NCBI GenBank assembly: GCA_001417715.1
Contig: BBRT01000013.1
Span: 1 to 64,000 of the forward strand
Direction of reading: 5' to 3'
Length of the DNA stretch: 64,000 bases
DNA from: Candidatus Symbiothrix dinenymphae
GTDB lineage: Bacteria; Bacteroidota; Bacteroidia; Bacteroidales; Azobacteroidaceae
Of this stretch, positions 7,936-16,445 are shown one piece after another. Below the pieces are notes generated by a model. It was not told the DNA's origin. It searched no databases and was given only the letters and a program-made list of their open reading frames with translations. Both the position numbers and the translations under genes were made by a program. Within the stretch, counting starts at the first letter, position 1; the number at the start of each line of letters is the position of its first letter.

Positions 7936-9417
7936 CTAATATGACCGTGCAAAAATTACTCTTTGCGTTGATGGTTTGCCGCTAATCATGTCTATGCCTG
8001 CTTCTTGCGGGTTTTCTAAGGGGATGCAGCGGATGGTGGCTTTTGTTTCTTCTTTGATTTGGGCTTCTGTTTCGGGGGTGCCGTCCCAGGGTGCCAGCAG
8101 GAAGCCGCCTTCTTCTATTTTTTGCTTGAAATCGGCGTAGGTGTCTACTTTGACGATGCTTTTTGTGCGGAAGTCCAATGCTTTTTGGTAGATGTTTTGC
8201 TGAATTTCGTCCAAAAGATTTTTGATGTAAGTGGCGATATTTGCGATTGGCAGCGTTTCTTTGGTCAATGTGTCGCGACGAGCCACTTCAATCGTGCCGT
8301 TTTCCAAATCGCGTGCACCCATTGCCAAACGCACCGGAACGCCTTTCAGCTCGTATTCGGCGAATTTCCAGCCCGGCTTTTTGTTTTCCGAATTGTCGTA
8401 TTTGACACTTACTCCTAAATTTTTCAATTCTTTAATAATTGTTTCTGCCTTTGCGTTGATTGCTGCCAAACCGGCGGCATCCTTATATATAGGTACAATC
8501 ACGACTTGGAACGGGGCAAGTTTTGGCGGCAACACCAGCCCGTTGTCGTCGGAATGTGCCATAATCAGCGCACCCATCAAACGGGTGGAAACGCCCCATG
8601 AGGTTGCCCAGACGTAGTCGCGCTTGCCCTCTTGGTCTAAAAACTGCACATCGAAAGCTTTGGCGAAGTTTTGTCCCAAAAAGTGTGAGGTGCCTGCTTG
8701 CAATGCCTTGCCGTCTTGCATCAATGCTTCGATGCAATAGGTGTCTAATGCGCCTGCAAAGCGTTCTGAGGCGGTTTTTACGCCTTTGATGACCGGCACT
8801 GCCAAAAAGTTTTCGGCAAAATCGGCATATACGTCCAGCATTTGGCGCGTTTCGGCTTCGGCTTCCTCTTTGGTGGCGTGGGCGGTGTGACCCTCCTGCC
8901 AGAGAAATTCGGCTGTGCGCAAAAACAGGCGTGTCCGCATCTCCCAGCGCACCACATTTGCCCATTGGTTGCACAAAATCGGGAGGTCGCGATAACTTTG
9001 TATCCAGCCTTTGTAGGTGTTCCAGATGATGGTTTCGGAGGTTGGGCGCACGATGAGTTCTTCCTCCAATTTGGCTTCGGGGTCAACGATTACGCCTTTG
9101 CCGTTGGGGTCGTTTTTCAGGCGGTAGTGTGTTACAACGGCACATTCTTTCGCGAATCCGTCCACATGCGATGCCTCTTTGCTGAAAAAAGATTTGGGGA
9201 TAAACAGCGGAAAATAGGCGTTCACGTGCCCCGTTTCTTTAAACATATCGTCCAATTGGCGTTGGATTTTTTCCCAAATCGCATACCCATACGGTTTGAT
9301 GACCATGCAACCGCGCACGGCGGAGTTTTCAGCCAAATCAGCCTTAATTACCAAGTCGTTGTACCATTGCGCATAATTTTCTGCCCGCGCGGTCAGTTCT
9401 TTCAATTCGTTTGCCAT
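7936..9417 (-). CDS. proS: Prolyl-tRNA synthetase, eukaryote/archaea-like type without editing insertion
   Basis: This 493-residue class II synthetase charges tRNA-Pro with proline in the cytoplasm. The N-terminal catalytic core is visible: [14 protein letters not shown], motif 2 region [17 protein letters not shown] then [19 protein letters not shown] with [13 protein letters not shown], and the motif 3 area [14 protein letters not shown]. The C-terminal anticodon-binding domain follows ([34 protein letters not shown] cut across two strands) and a zinc-binding-like end reading [19 protein letters not shown]. Its length and the lack of the bacterial editing insertion place it in the ProS type 3 group, usual for Bacteroidetes. 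Confidence 0.97.
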   Translation of the reverse strand: MANELKELTARAENYAQWYNDLVIKADLAENSAVRGCMVIKPYGYAIWEKIQRQLDDMFKETGHVNAYFPLFIPKSFFSKEASHVDGFAKECAVVTHYRLKNDPNGKGVIVDPEAKLEEELIVRPTSETIIWNTYKGWIQSYRDLPILCNQWANVVRWEMRTRLFLRTAEFLWQEGHTAHATKEEAEAETRQMLDVYADFAENFLAVPVIKGVKTASERFAGALDTYCIEALMQDGKALQAGTSHFLGQNFAKAFDVQFLDQEGKRDYVWATSWGVSTRLMGALIMAHSDDNGLVLPPKLAPFQVVIVPIYKDAAGLAAINAKAETIIKELKNLGVSVKYDNSENKKPGWKFAEYELKGVPVRLAMGARDLENGTIEVARRDTLTKETLPIANIATYIKNLLDEIQQNIYQKALDFRTKSIVKVDTYADFKQKIEEGGFLLAPWDGTPETEAQIKEETKATIRCIPLENPQEAGIDMISGKPSTQRVIFARSY

Positions 9418-9443
9418 TTTGTATCACGTTTTTAAATTGGCTG

Positions 9444-9451
9444 CAAAAGTA
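9444..9451 (-). promoter_or_regulatory. -7 box (TACTTTTG) for proS
   Basis: The minus-strand TACTTTTG, a TAnnTTTG match, lies 26 bases upstream of the proS ATG. It is divergent from the nuo promoter. Confidence 0.5.
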
Positions 9452-9503
9452 AACTTTTTATCGAATATGCGCAAGTTTTTTTTCATAAATCAGTTTTTTT
9501 ATT

Positions 9504-9534
9504 TTTGCACTTTCGAAAAAAAACACTACTTTTG
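9504..9534 (+). promoter_or_regulatory. Promoter of the nuo operon
   Basis: TTTG (9504-9507), 19 bases, TACTTTTG (9527-9534), ending 39 bases before the nuoA ATG. This is an exact phylum consensus match. Confidence 0.7.
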
Positions 9535-9573
9535 CACCCGAAATGTTTTAATGCGAACGCTTAAAAAATAAAT

Positions 9574-9927
9574 ATGAGTAACTCTGCGCTATTTTTAGTA
9601 GTCCTGCTGACCGCTGTGGTGATGGTGGTGGCGGCTTTGCTAATTGCTTGGCTGTTAGCACCTAAGTCGAATAATCCCCTCAAAGGGGAGCCTTACGAAT
9701 GTGGTATTCCCACGCGCGGCACTTCGTGGCTGCCTTTCAATGTGGGGTATTATCTGTTTGCGATTTTATACCTCGTTTTTGACGTGGAAACGGTGCTACT
9801 GTTCCCTTGGGCAAGCACGATGAGGCAGTTGGGCACGCAGGGATTGGTTTGCGTGCTGTTCTTTTTCGTGATTTTGTCGCTCGGTTTGGTTTATGCTTGG
9901 AAGAAAGGAGCTTTGGAATGGAAGTAA
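9574..9927 (+). CDS. nuoA: NADH-quinone oxidoreductase subunit A
   Basis: This 117-residue, three-TM membrane subunit of complex I carries the family signature YECGIPTRGTSW followed by FNVGYYLFAILYLVFDVETVLLFPWA, here split across helix 2. NuoA/ND3 sits at the junction of the peripheral and membrane arms, next to the quinone cavity. It opens the operon behind a consensus promoter, and nuoB starts 10 bases before its stop, so the two are translationally coupled. Confidence 0.97.
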   Translation: MSNSALFLVVLLTAVVMVVAALLIAWLLAPKSNNPLKGEPYECGIPTRGTSWLPFNVGYYLFAILYLVFDVETVLLFPWASTMRQLGTQGLVCVLFFFVILSLGLVYAWKKGALEWK

Positions 9928-10613
9928 AAGATATATTTGTCAAAAACATGAAATACGAGGATTTCAAGGAAAATGAATACCTCGAATCTTATGTTAAAGA
10001 ACTGCGCGAAAATGGCGTGAACATCGTCGTGGCGAAGTTGGACGACCTGATTAATTGGGGACGCTCCAATTCGGTTTGGCCCCTGACGTTCGCCACAAGT
10101 TGCTGCGGCATCGAATTTATGTCGCTCGGCGCGGCGCGCTACGATTTTGCCCGCTTCGGCTGGGAAGTTACGCGCAACAGTCCGCGCCAAGCCGATGTGG
10201 TGTTTTGCTGCGGCACAATCGTCCACAAAATGGCACCCGTCTTGAAACGCCTCTACGACCAAATGGCTGAGCCAAAGTACGTTATGGCATTCGGCAGTTG
10301 CGCCATCGGCGGCGGTCCGTTCAAAAAATCGTACCACACCGTGATGGGCGTCGATAAAATCATCCCTGTGGATGTCTATATCCCCGGTTGCCCGCCGCGC
10401 CCCGATGCGATGATTTACGGGATGATGCAGTTGGCGCGCAAAATCAAGATGCAGGAATTTTTCAAACTCCCCAATCAACCAACGGTTGACGACCGTCATT
10501 GCGGGCTTGACCCGCAAACCCCTGAAAAGGAACAGGGTGTTGTGACAGAGGGGATTGCGGGTCAAGCCCGCAATGACGATAGCAAGAAAGGAGGCGACGA
10601 TGCAAGTAATTAA
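9918..10613 (+). CDS. nuoB: NADH-quinone oxidoreductase subunit B, with repeat-derived C-terminal tail
   Basis: The ATG at 9918 overlaps nuoA and is preceded by GGAG. The protein holds the N2 [4Fe-4S] cluster ligands: the CC pair in ATSCCGIEFMS, the cysteine in FGSCAIGGG, and IPGCPPRPDA. N2 hands electrons to quinone. The normal protein ends near residue 190. Residues from about 193 to 231 (starting at VDDRHCGLDPQ) are encoded by a palindromic repeat element (10494-10578) read in frame. Despite this the downstream RBS and nuoCD start are intact, with nuoCD beginning 14 bases before this stop. Confidence 0.96.
   Translation: MEVKDIFVKNMKYEDFKENEYLESYVKELRENGVNIVVAKLDDLINWGRSNSVWPLTFATSCCGIEFMSLGAARYDFARFGWEVTRNSPRQADVVFCCGTIVHKMAPVLKRLYDQMAEPKYVMAFGSCAIGGGPFKKSYHTVMGVDKIIPVDVYIPGCPPRPDAMIYGMMQLARKIKMQEFFKLPNQPTVDDRHCGLDPQTPEKEQGVVTEGIAGQARNDDSKKGGDDASN
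10494..10578. repeat. Palindromic dispersed element inside the 3' end of nuoB
   Basis: Two 30-base arms (10494-10523 and 10549-10578) are inverted copies with one mismatch. The core is TTGCGGGTCAAGCCCGCAA and the ends read CGTCATT/AATGACG. The same sequence, whole or as a half element, recurs at 10714-10744, 12372-12476, about 20903-20929 and 29409-29435. Here it is translated as part of NuoB. Confidence 0.9.
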
Positions 10614-12369
10614 CGACCTGTTAGCCCGATTGCCGTTTGCCACGATTGAGCAACACGACAAGGAATACACGGTGACCGTGCCGAAGGAGAAGTTACGCGA
10701 GACAGCTATTCTTGTGAGGGGATTGCGGGTCAAGCCCGCAATGACGGATGCTGAGCCGCTTGCGCCCGCAGTGACGGGTACTGAGGCTCGTGTGCCCGCA
10801 ACGGACACTGAGGCTCGTGTGCCCGCAACGGATACTGAGGCATTTGCGACTGCAACAAGTGGTTTTGAATTTGACTACCTCACCGACATCGTGGGGATGG
10901 ATTATGGCGAAGAATTGGGCGTGATTTATTTTCTGTCACCCTCGCGCTACCCGTCTTACGGGCTGATTTTGAAGACATCAACTGCCGACCGCGAAAAGCC
11001 GGAGATTGATTCGATTTTCGACTTGTGGTGTGCTGCCGCGCTGTATGAACGCGAAGTGTATGACTTTTTCGGCATCGTCTTCACGGGCAATCCCGATATG
11101 CGCCGCCTGTTTCTCCGTCAGGATTGGAACGGCTACCCGCTGCGCAAAGATTATGATGCCAATCCGGCACTCAACCCCGTGCCAACGAACAACGAGGCAT
11201 TAGCCGATATGGAAAACCTGCCGACAACAACTATCGACATCAACGGCGAACGCCTGAAAGAGCACACCAAACTCTTTGAAACAGAGGATTATGTGGTGAA
11301 TTTCGGTCCGCAACACCCTGCCACTCACGGCGTTCTACACCTGCGCGTGTCGCTGGACGGCGAAACAATCAAAAAGGTTGACCCCAATTTTGGCTACATC
11401 CACCGCGGCATCGAAAAAATGTCGGAAGCTTACACCTATCCGCAAATTTTGCACCTGACCGACCGGCTGGACTATCTGTCGGGCACCATCAACCGCCACG
11501 CGACCTGTATGTGTGTCGAAAAAGGCTTGGAATTGGAAGTTCCCGAACGCGCACATTATATAAGGACGATTATCGACGAATTGACGCGCATCGCGTCCCA
11601 CCTCTTGGGCTGGGGCTGTATGGCGATGGATATGGGGTCGATAACGGCATTCGTTTACGGGATGCGCGACCGCGAAAAAATTATGGATATTTTTGAGGAA
11701 ACCTGCGGCGGTCGTCTGATGGCGAATTACAGCGTGATTGGCGGCGTGATGCAGGATATTCACCCGAATTTCCAAAAGCGCGTGAAGGATTTTATACCCT
11801 ATATGCGCAAGATGCTGAAAGAGTATCACCTGCTGTTTACGGGCAACCCGATTGCTCGCGGACGGATGGACGGAATCGGCTACCTGAGCAAGGAGCACGC
11901 GATTTCGCTGGGCGCAACCGGTCCCACAGGGCGTGCTTCGGGCTGGAGCAACGACGTGCGGAAGATTGAGCCGTATGCCGCTTACCGCCACGCCGATTTC
12001 AAAGAAATGCTGCGCACCGATGGGCTGACATTCGACCGCTATATCATCCGTTTGGACGAAGTGGAAGAGTCGCTAAAAATCCTCGAACAGTTGATAGACA
12101 ACATACCGGGCGGCGCATACGCCGCTAAGACAAAGGCGATTATCAAATTGCCCGAAGGCGAATTTCGTCAGCGCGTGGAAGCAGCCCGCGGCGAATTTGA
12201 TGTGTATATCAACAGTCGGGGCGATAAATACCCCTACCGCGTGAAGTTCCGCTCCCCCTGTATGACGCTGGTGAACACCCTCGCGCACATCGCGCCGGGC
12301 ACGAAGGTGGCGGATTTGATTATGTTGGGAGGCTCATTGGATTATGTTGTACCGTGTATAGACCGGTAG
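10600..12369 (+). CDS. nuoCD: NADH-quinone oxidoreductase fused subunits C and D, with in-frame insertion
   Basis: The start at 10600 follows a strong AAGGAGG ribosome site inside the nuoB tail. The 589-residue product is a C-D fusion. The NuoC part carries EREVYDFFGIVF and NPDMRRLFL. The NuoD part starts near residue 230 with NFGPQHPATHGVLHL and includes RIASHLLGWG, GRMDGIGYL and the terminal LGGSLDYVVPCIDR. This forms the quinone-site part of the peripheral arm. Residues about 40-87, in the NuoC N-terminal domain, are foreign: [10 protein letters not shown] from the dispersed palindrome, then tandem nonapeptides TEARVPATD. The rest is full length, so the insertion seems tolerated. Confidence 0.96.
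   Translation: MQVINDLLARLPFATIEQHDKEYTVTVPKEKLRETAILVRGLRVKPAMTDAEPLAPAVTGTEARVPATDTEARVPATDTEAFATATSGFEFDYLTDIVGMDYGEELGVIYFLSPSRYPSYGLILKTSTADREKPEIDSIFDLWCAAALYEREVYDFFGIVFTGNPDMRRLFLRQDWNGYPLRKDYDANPALNPVPTNNEALADMENLPTTTIDINGERLKEHTKLFETEDYVVNFGPQHPATHGVLHLRVSLDGETIKKVDPNFGYIHRGIEKMSEAYTYPQILHLTDRLDYLSGTINRHATCMCVEKGLELEVPERAHYIRTIIDELTRIASHLLGWGCMAMDMGSITAFVYGMRDREKIMDIFEETCGGRLMANYSVIGGVMQDIHPNFQKRVKDFIPYMRKMLKEYHLLFTGNPIARGRMDGIGYLSKEHAISLGATGPTGRASGWSNDVRKIEPYAAYRHADFKEMLRTDGLTFDRYIIRLDEVEESLKILEQLIDNIPGGAYAAKTKAIIKLPEGEFRQRVEAARGEFDVYINSRGDKYPYRVKFRSPCMTLVNTLAHIAPGTKVADLIMLGGSLDYVVPCIDR
10714..10860. repeat. Half palindromic element plus 27-bp tandem repeats inside nuoC
   Basis: Positions 10714-10744 carry the AGGGGATTGCGGGTCAAGCC half element. 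From 10745 a GC-rich unit follows, including two near-identical 27-bp copies (starting at 10781 and 10808) and degenerate flanking copies, coding TEARVPATD. All of it is read in frame. Confidence 0.8.
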
Positions 12370-12371
12370 GT

Positions 12372-12476
12372 GTCATTGCGGGCTTGACCCGCAATCCCCT
12401 ACTTGGGAGAGGGATATTGAAGAAAATAGAGAGAGTGATTATGAATAAGGAGATTGCGGGTCAAGCCCGCAATGAC
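12372..12476. repeat. Palindromic dispersed element pair between nuoCD and nuoH
   Basis: GTCATTGCGGGCTTGACC... (12372-12396) and its inverse (12452-12476) are 25-base perfect inverted arms around a 55-base loop. They fill most of the nuoCD-nuoH gap. In RNA they would form a long hairpin between two co-transcribed genes. Confidence 0.88.
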
Positions 12477-12490
12477 AAAAAAAAAGAAGT

Positions 12491-13558
12491 ATGTTTCATT
12501 TTAGTGTTGTAACGAATTGGATAGATGAATTGCTCTGCACTTGGTTGCCGGATGGCTGGGCATTATTCATTGAGTTTGTGCTGATAGGCGTGGTGATTTT
12601 GGCGGTCTATGCGGTGCTGGCTCTTATCCTGATTTATTTGGAGCGCAAAATTTGCGCCTTTTTTCAATGTCGGCTTGGTCCTACGCGCGTGGGTCCTTGG
12701 GGGCTGCTGCAATCGGTGGCGGATATGGTCAAAATCTTGTTGAAAGAGTTGATTAAGATTAACCGCGTTGACCCGCTTTTGTTTCGTTTGGCGGCGTTTT
12801 TGGTGATTATTGCGTCGATTTGCACGTTTGGTGCGCTGCCTTTCGACGAGGGGTTGCTGGTTGTGGACTTCAACATTGGGGTTTTCTACCTCTTGGCGGT
12901 GTCGTCGCTGGGTGTGGTTGGGATTTTGATGGCGGGTTGGGCGTCCAACAACAAATATACGATGATTGGCGCGATGCGTTCGGGCGCGCAGTTGATTTCC
13001 TACGAACTGTCGTGCGGGCTGGCGATGATGACCATTGTGATGCTGTCGGGCAGTTTGCAGTTGTCCGAGATAGTGTCGCAGCAGTCCGAGACGTGGAATA
13101 TCTGGCGCGGCGGCATTCCGGCGTGTATCGCGTTTGTGATATACCTCATCGCGGGTCACGCGGAAACCAATCGCGGTCCGTTTGACCTTCCCGAAGCCGA
13201 GTCGGAATTGACGGCGGGCTATCACACCGAATATTCGGGCATTCAGTTCGGATTTTTCTATCTGGCGGAATATCTGAATATGTTTATCATTGCGGCGATT
13301 GCAACTACCTTATTCTTAGGCGGTTGGCAGCCATTGCACATCCCCGGTTGGGATGCGTTCAACACGACGATGGATTTTATTCCGCCCGTGCTGTGGTTCT
13401 TCGCAAAGGCGTTTGCCTGCGTATTGCTGTCGCTGTGGGTGCGCTGGACGATGCCGCGGTTGCGTATCGACCAACTGTTGAAATTGGAGTGGCAAATTTT
13501 GATGCCGTTGGCGTTGATTGATATTTTATTAATGGCACTTTGGGTGATATATTTTTAA
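12491..13558 (+). CDS. nuoH: NADH-quinone oxidoreductase subunit H
   Basis: This 355-residue membrane subunit has about eight TM helices and forms part of the quinone tunnel (ND1 family). Signature segments are [26 protein letters not shown] (shortened motif ERKICAFFQ), KILLKE, the [11 protein letters not shown] loop and [20 protein letters not shown] (key acidic residues of the E-channel). It starts 14 bases after the repeat hairpin that separates it from nuoCD. Synteny A-B-CD-H-I-J supports the call. Confidence 0.96.
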   Translation: MFHFSVVTNWIDELLCTWLPDGWALFIEFVLIGVVILAVYAVLALILIYLERKICAFFQCRLGPTRVGPWGLLQSVADMVKILLKELIKINRVDPLLFRLAAFLVIIASICTFGALPFDEGLLVVDFNIGVFYLLAVSSLGVVGILMAGWASNNKYTMIGAMRSGAQLISYELSCGLAMMTIVMLSGSLQLSEIVSQQSETWNIWRGGIPACIAFVIYLIAGHAETNRGPFDLPEAESELTAGYHTEYSGIQFGFFYLAEYLNMFIIAAIATTLFLGGWQPLHIPGWDAFNTTMDFIPPVLWFFAKAFACVLLSLWVRWTMPRLRIDQLLKLEWQILMPLALIDILLMALWVIYF

Positions 13559-13600
13559 ATTAAAAATTACGAATTAAAAATTACAAATTACGGATTTGTT

Positions 13601-14068
13601 ATGAGTTATATAAAGAGCATAATTGTTGGGATTTGGCGGTTGATGCAGGGGATGTATATCACGATGCTGAATTTTATCCGCCCGAAAGTGACGGAATGTT
13701 ATCCCGAAAATCGCGGGAAAACGGAGCCGCTGGGCGCGATGCGTGGCGAATTGGTGATGTTTCACAACGGAAACAATCAGCACCAATGCACGGCGTGCGG
13801 CATCTGTCAAATGAATTGCCCGAACGACACAATTCAGATTATCACCAAAATGGTGCCCACGGGCGAAGAAGGCAAAGAGAAAAAAGCCCTCGACAAATAT
13901 ATGTATGATTTGGGAAGTTGCACATTCTGCTCAATCTGCACGATTTCGTGTCCGCAAAATGCGATTGAGTGGTCGAAAAATTTTGAACACGCGACGTTCA
14001 CCTCGCCCAAGTTGGTGAATCAGTTGAATCGCGTCGGCTCGACTTTAATGGAAAAAGAAAAAGTATAA
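13601..14068 (+). CDS. nuoI: NADH-quinone oxidoreductase subunit I (2x[4Fe-4S])
   Basis: This 155-residue ferredoxin-type subunit contains the two cluster motifs CTACGICQMNCPNDTI and CTFCSICTISCPQNAI, which bind clusters N6a and N6b. It relays electrons to NuoB. The 42-base gap before it is filled with AATTACGAATTA-type short repeats. A Panacea-domain gene starts 3 bases after its stop, which interrupts the normal nuoI-nuoJ adjacency. Confidence 0.96.
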   Translation: MSYIKSIIVGIWRLMQGMYITMLNFIRPKVTECYPENRGKTEPLGAMRGELVMFHNGNNQHQCTACGICQMNCPNDTIQIITKMVPTGEEGKEKKALDKYMYDLGSCTFCSICTISCPQNAIEWSKNFEHATFTSPKLVNQLNRVGSTLMEKEKV

Positions 14069-14071
14069 AGA

Positions 14072-14686
14072 ATGAAAACAAGAGATGAAATATTGAAAAT
14101 AAAGGCAACCGTGCTGTATATCTTGGCGCAATTTCCGGCGGGCATTGATTTGATTAAACTGTTTAAAATCATGTACTTTGCGCAGCAGGAACACTTGGTT
14201 AGATATGGGCGTGGTGTTGTGGATGATACATTTTATGCGCTGAGGCTCGGTCCCGTTCCCTCGTTTACCTATAAGGCGATACAAATAGGTCAGGGAAAAA
14301 TCCAAAAAACATCCTCTGATATGGATGAGCTGATTTCTGCGATGATAATTACCAACGACAAGTTGAGTGCAAATGCAGTTGCAGATATGGACGAGTTTTC
14401 AATATCGGATGTGAAATTTCTGGACAGTGCCATTGAGAAGTACAAAAATGTAGATTCTTATGCTTTGTCGAAATTGTCGCATGATAAAGCGTGGAAAAAA
14501 GCAATTAAACGGGCACAAGATGACCCTGAAAAAAACAGGATGACACTGATTGATATTGCAAAAGCAGGTCACGCAAAGAGAGATGTGCTTGGAGAGATTC
14601 GTGAAACTGAGTTGATAAAAAGATACCTTTGTTGTAATTCAGAAGCTATCCTGATGAAACAAAAGAAACAATACAATCTTATATAA
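14072..14686 (+). CDS. Panacea (DUF4065/SocA-like) domain protein inserted in the nuo operon
   Basis: The 204-residue product contains the Panacea core: LYILAQFPAGIDLIKLFKIMYFAQQ, shown here as LIKLFKIMYFAQQEHL, then a short G-rich turn with ALRLGPVPSFTY, and a later acidic helical part. Panacea/DUF4065 proteins include the SocA proteolytic adaptor and many antitoxins that neutralise varied toxins. No toxin gene lies beside it. It is spaced 3 bases from nuoI and 4 bases from nuoJ, so it must be translated from the nuo mRNA. A stray antitoxin captured by the operon, or an adaptor acting on complex I, are both possible. Confidence 0.75.
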   Translation: MKTRDEILKIKATVLYILAQFPAGIDLIKLFKIMYFAQQEHLVRYGRGVVDDTFYALRLGPVPSFTYKAIQIGQGKIQKTSSDMDELISAMIITNDKLSANAVADMDEFSISDVKFLDSAIEKYKNVDSYALSKLSHDKAWKKAIKRAQDDPEKNRMTLIDIAKAGHAKRDVLGEIRETELIKRYLCCNSEAILMKQKKQYNLI

Positions 14687-14690
14687 AGAT

Positions 14691-15221
14691 ATGGATTCAA
14701 TAGTAAATGTGATAATCTTTGCAGTCTTGGCAGCAGCGAGTGTGGTGCTGTCGGTATTGGCGGTAACTTGCAAGAGTTTGTTGCGGGCGGCTACCTATTT
14801 GTTGCTGGTGCTGATTTGCACGGCTGGTTTTTACTTGTTGCTCAACTACCATTTTTTGGCGGCGGTGCAGATTTCGGTCTATGCGGGGGGCGTGGTGATA
14901 CTGTTTATCTTCGCTATCTTCCTCACTACCAATAAGGACGAGGTGATGACCTTGCACACGGTGCGCAAATATCTTCGCGGGGCTGTGGCTGCTGTGGGCG
15001 GCGTGGTGCTGGTAGGTTATGTGCTGTGGAAAAACGTTCTGTATGCGCCTACGGACAATCAGACGATGATTGGCGAGCAGGAAATGTCGATGCAGTCAAT
15101 TGGCGACGCGCTGATGGGCACGGAGAAATACCAATATCTGTTGCCTTTCGAGGCATTGAGTTTGCTGCTGCTGGCGGCGATTATCGGCGGTATTGTCATC
15201 GCGCGGAAAGAGAAAAAATAA
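14691..15221 (+). CDS. nuoJ: NADH-quinone oxidoreductase subunit J
   Basis: This 176-residue membrane subunit (ND6 family) has five hydrophobic helices. The conserved third helix reads LNYHFLAAVQISVYAGGVVILFIF, of which VQISVYAGGVVILFIF is the family hallmark, followed by a charged loop and LPFEALSLLLLAAIIGGIVIARK at the end. In other Bacteroidetes nuoKLMN follow directly. Here the next gene is an unrelated CapA-like protein on the opposite strand, so the operon ends at nuoJ. Confidence 0.93.
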   Translation: MDSIVNVIIFAVLAAASVVLSVLAVTCKSLLRAATYLLLVLICTAGFYLLLNYHFLAAVQISVYAGGVVILFIFAIFLTTNKDEVMTLHTVRKYLRGAVAAVGGVVLVGYVLWKNVLYAPTDNQTMIGEQEMSMQSIGDALMGTEKYQYLLPFEALSLLLLAAIIGGIVIARKEKK

Positions 15222-15225
15222 CATT

Positions 15226-15266
15226 TGTCTGAATCAGGATTTACAAGATTAAAGGATTAACAGGAT
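15226..15266. repeat. Dispersed repeat (TCTGAATCAGGATTTxCA type) after nuoJ
   Basis: The sequence TGTCTGAATCAGGATTT, then CAAGATTAAAGGATTAACAGG, is nearly repeated at 40342-40384, where it encodes the last residues of Mrp. Both copies sit at the end of a plus-strand gene. Confidence 0.75.
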
Positions 15267-15327
15267 TTTTTTTATGTTGCATCTTGGCATCATGGCATTT
15301 TTTTTGAAGCCATCTCAAAAGCCCTGC

Positions 15328-16440
15328 TTATTCTGCAACCTTATATTCCGCGACCTGCTCATTATGCAAATCAAAAACAGCGCGGGCGTTTTTTGCGAAC
15401 ACCATCATTTTTCGATAGGATTCTGCGTCTAATTTGATTGTTGGGGGTGTGGTGCCTGTTTTTTCGGCAGAGGAAATTGGTAGTACCGTGAAATTGGTTT
15501 TGTCCCCTACCTTTGCTTTGTGTCGGTACACTAAGGCGTATTCTGCTGATTGGATGGTGGTTTTGTTCCATGCTTTTTTGAGTTTGATTTTGAGCAACTG
15601 ACCGCCGTCGGTGTTTGGTGCCACCTGCGCCGAAATGAAATTGCCCAGCGAATAGGCGACTATATTTGTGATGTTGCCATTGGAATCTACGATGGCTTTT
15701 GAGGGTTGAATGACGTGGGGATGCGTTCCGATGATTAAATCGACACCCTCCGCTACCAAAATGTTTGCCAACCGCTCCTGTTCTTTGTTTTGAATCAGCT
15801 TGTATTCTTCGCCCCAGTGCATGTTGGCGATGATAATATCCGGTTTTTGCGCTTTTGCCTTTCGTATATCGTCCCTAATCCGGTCGTCATCAATGTAATT
15901 GACCCAAACGGGGGCTTTGGCGGTGTTCCCGTTTGTTCCATACGTGTAATTCAACAGGGCTAACCTAATTCCCTCTTTTTCAATGAGTAACGGATATGTT
16001 TGCTCCTTTTCGGCTTCGTCCCTAAAAACGCCGGTATGCGCCACTTGCATGGAATCCAGCACGGCGAGGGTGCGTAGGAGCCCACTGTTGGCTCGGTCAA
16101 CGATGTGATTATTAGCATTCAGAAAAACATCAAAGCCGGCTTCTTTCAGCGCAAAAGCATATTCGTCCGGCGCACTGAACTGCGGATAACCTGCGTAGGG
16201 CGTTCCTGCCAAAGTAACTTCCAAATTGACAATAGCCACATCGGCAGCCGCTATTTCTTTGCTAACATACTGAAAATAAGACGAATAATCGTACCTCCCG
16301 CCCCGCAGAGCGTTGTTAATCTGCGACTGGTGTTGCATGGCATCACCGGCAAACAAAAGCGTAATTTCCTGCGCTGTCAACGGGCTGAAATGCCCACACA
16401 GCATTGCCACCAAGAGGACTGTTGTTTTAATAGACTTCAT
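15328..16440 (-). CDS. CapA-like metallophosphatase-fold protein (PGA_cap), exported
   Basis: The start at 16440 gives a clear signal peptide (MKSIKTTVLLVAMLCG to LTAQ). The mature protein opens with ITLLFAGDAM and contains IVNLEVTLAG, FLNANNHIVDRA, ANMHWGEEY and LIIGTHPHVIQP. These are the metal-binding motifs of the PGA_cap/CapA branch of the calcineurin-like phosphoesterases. Family members act in poly-gamma-glutamate or capsule assembly, but most homologues outside Bacillus are uncharacterised. It is 370 residues and lies directly after the M6 protease gene with a 5-base gap, so probably in one transcript. Confidence 0.85.
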   Translation of the reverse strand: MKSIKTTVLLVAMLCGHFSPLTAQEITLLFAGDAMQHQSQINNALRGGRYDYSSYFQYVSKEIAAADVAIVNLEVTLAGTPYAGYPQFSAPDEYAFALKEAGFDVFLNANNHIVDRANSGLLRTLAVLDSMQVAHTGVFRDEAEKEQTYPLLIEKEGIRLALLNYTYGTNGNTAKAPVWVNYIDDDRIRDDIRKAKAQKPDIIIANMHWGEEYKLIQNKEQERLANILVAEGVDLIIGTHPHVIQPSKAIVDSNGNITNIVAYSLGNFISAQVAPNTDGGQLLKIKLKKAWNKTTIQSAEYALVYRHKAKVGDKTNFTVLPISSAEKTGTTPPTIKLDAESYRKMMVFAKNARAVFDLHNEQVAEYKVAE

Positions 16441-16445
16441 TGTGT

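Noticed and set aside
8842..9435. Plus-strand ORF of 197 codons opposite proS
   Set aside because: It is an antisense shadow of a conserved synthetase gene, with no family signature.
9891..10808. Minus-strand 305-codon ORF across nuoB and nuoC
   Set aside because: It lies opposite conserved nuo reading frames and includes the repeat elements. Its length reflects codon bias.
11335..11991. Minus-strand 218-codon ORF inside nuoCD
   Set aside because: Antisense shadow of NuoD.
12563..13225. Minus-strand 220-codon ORF inside nuoH
   Set aside because: Antisense to a TM protein. Its odd Asn/Arg-rich composition is the usual mirror of hydrophobic codons.
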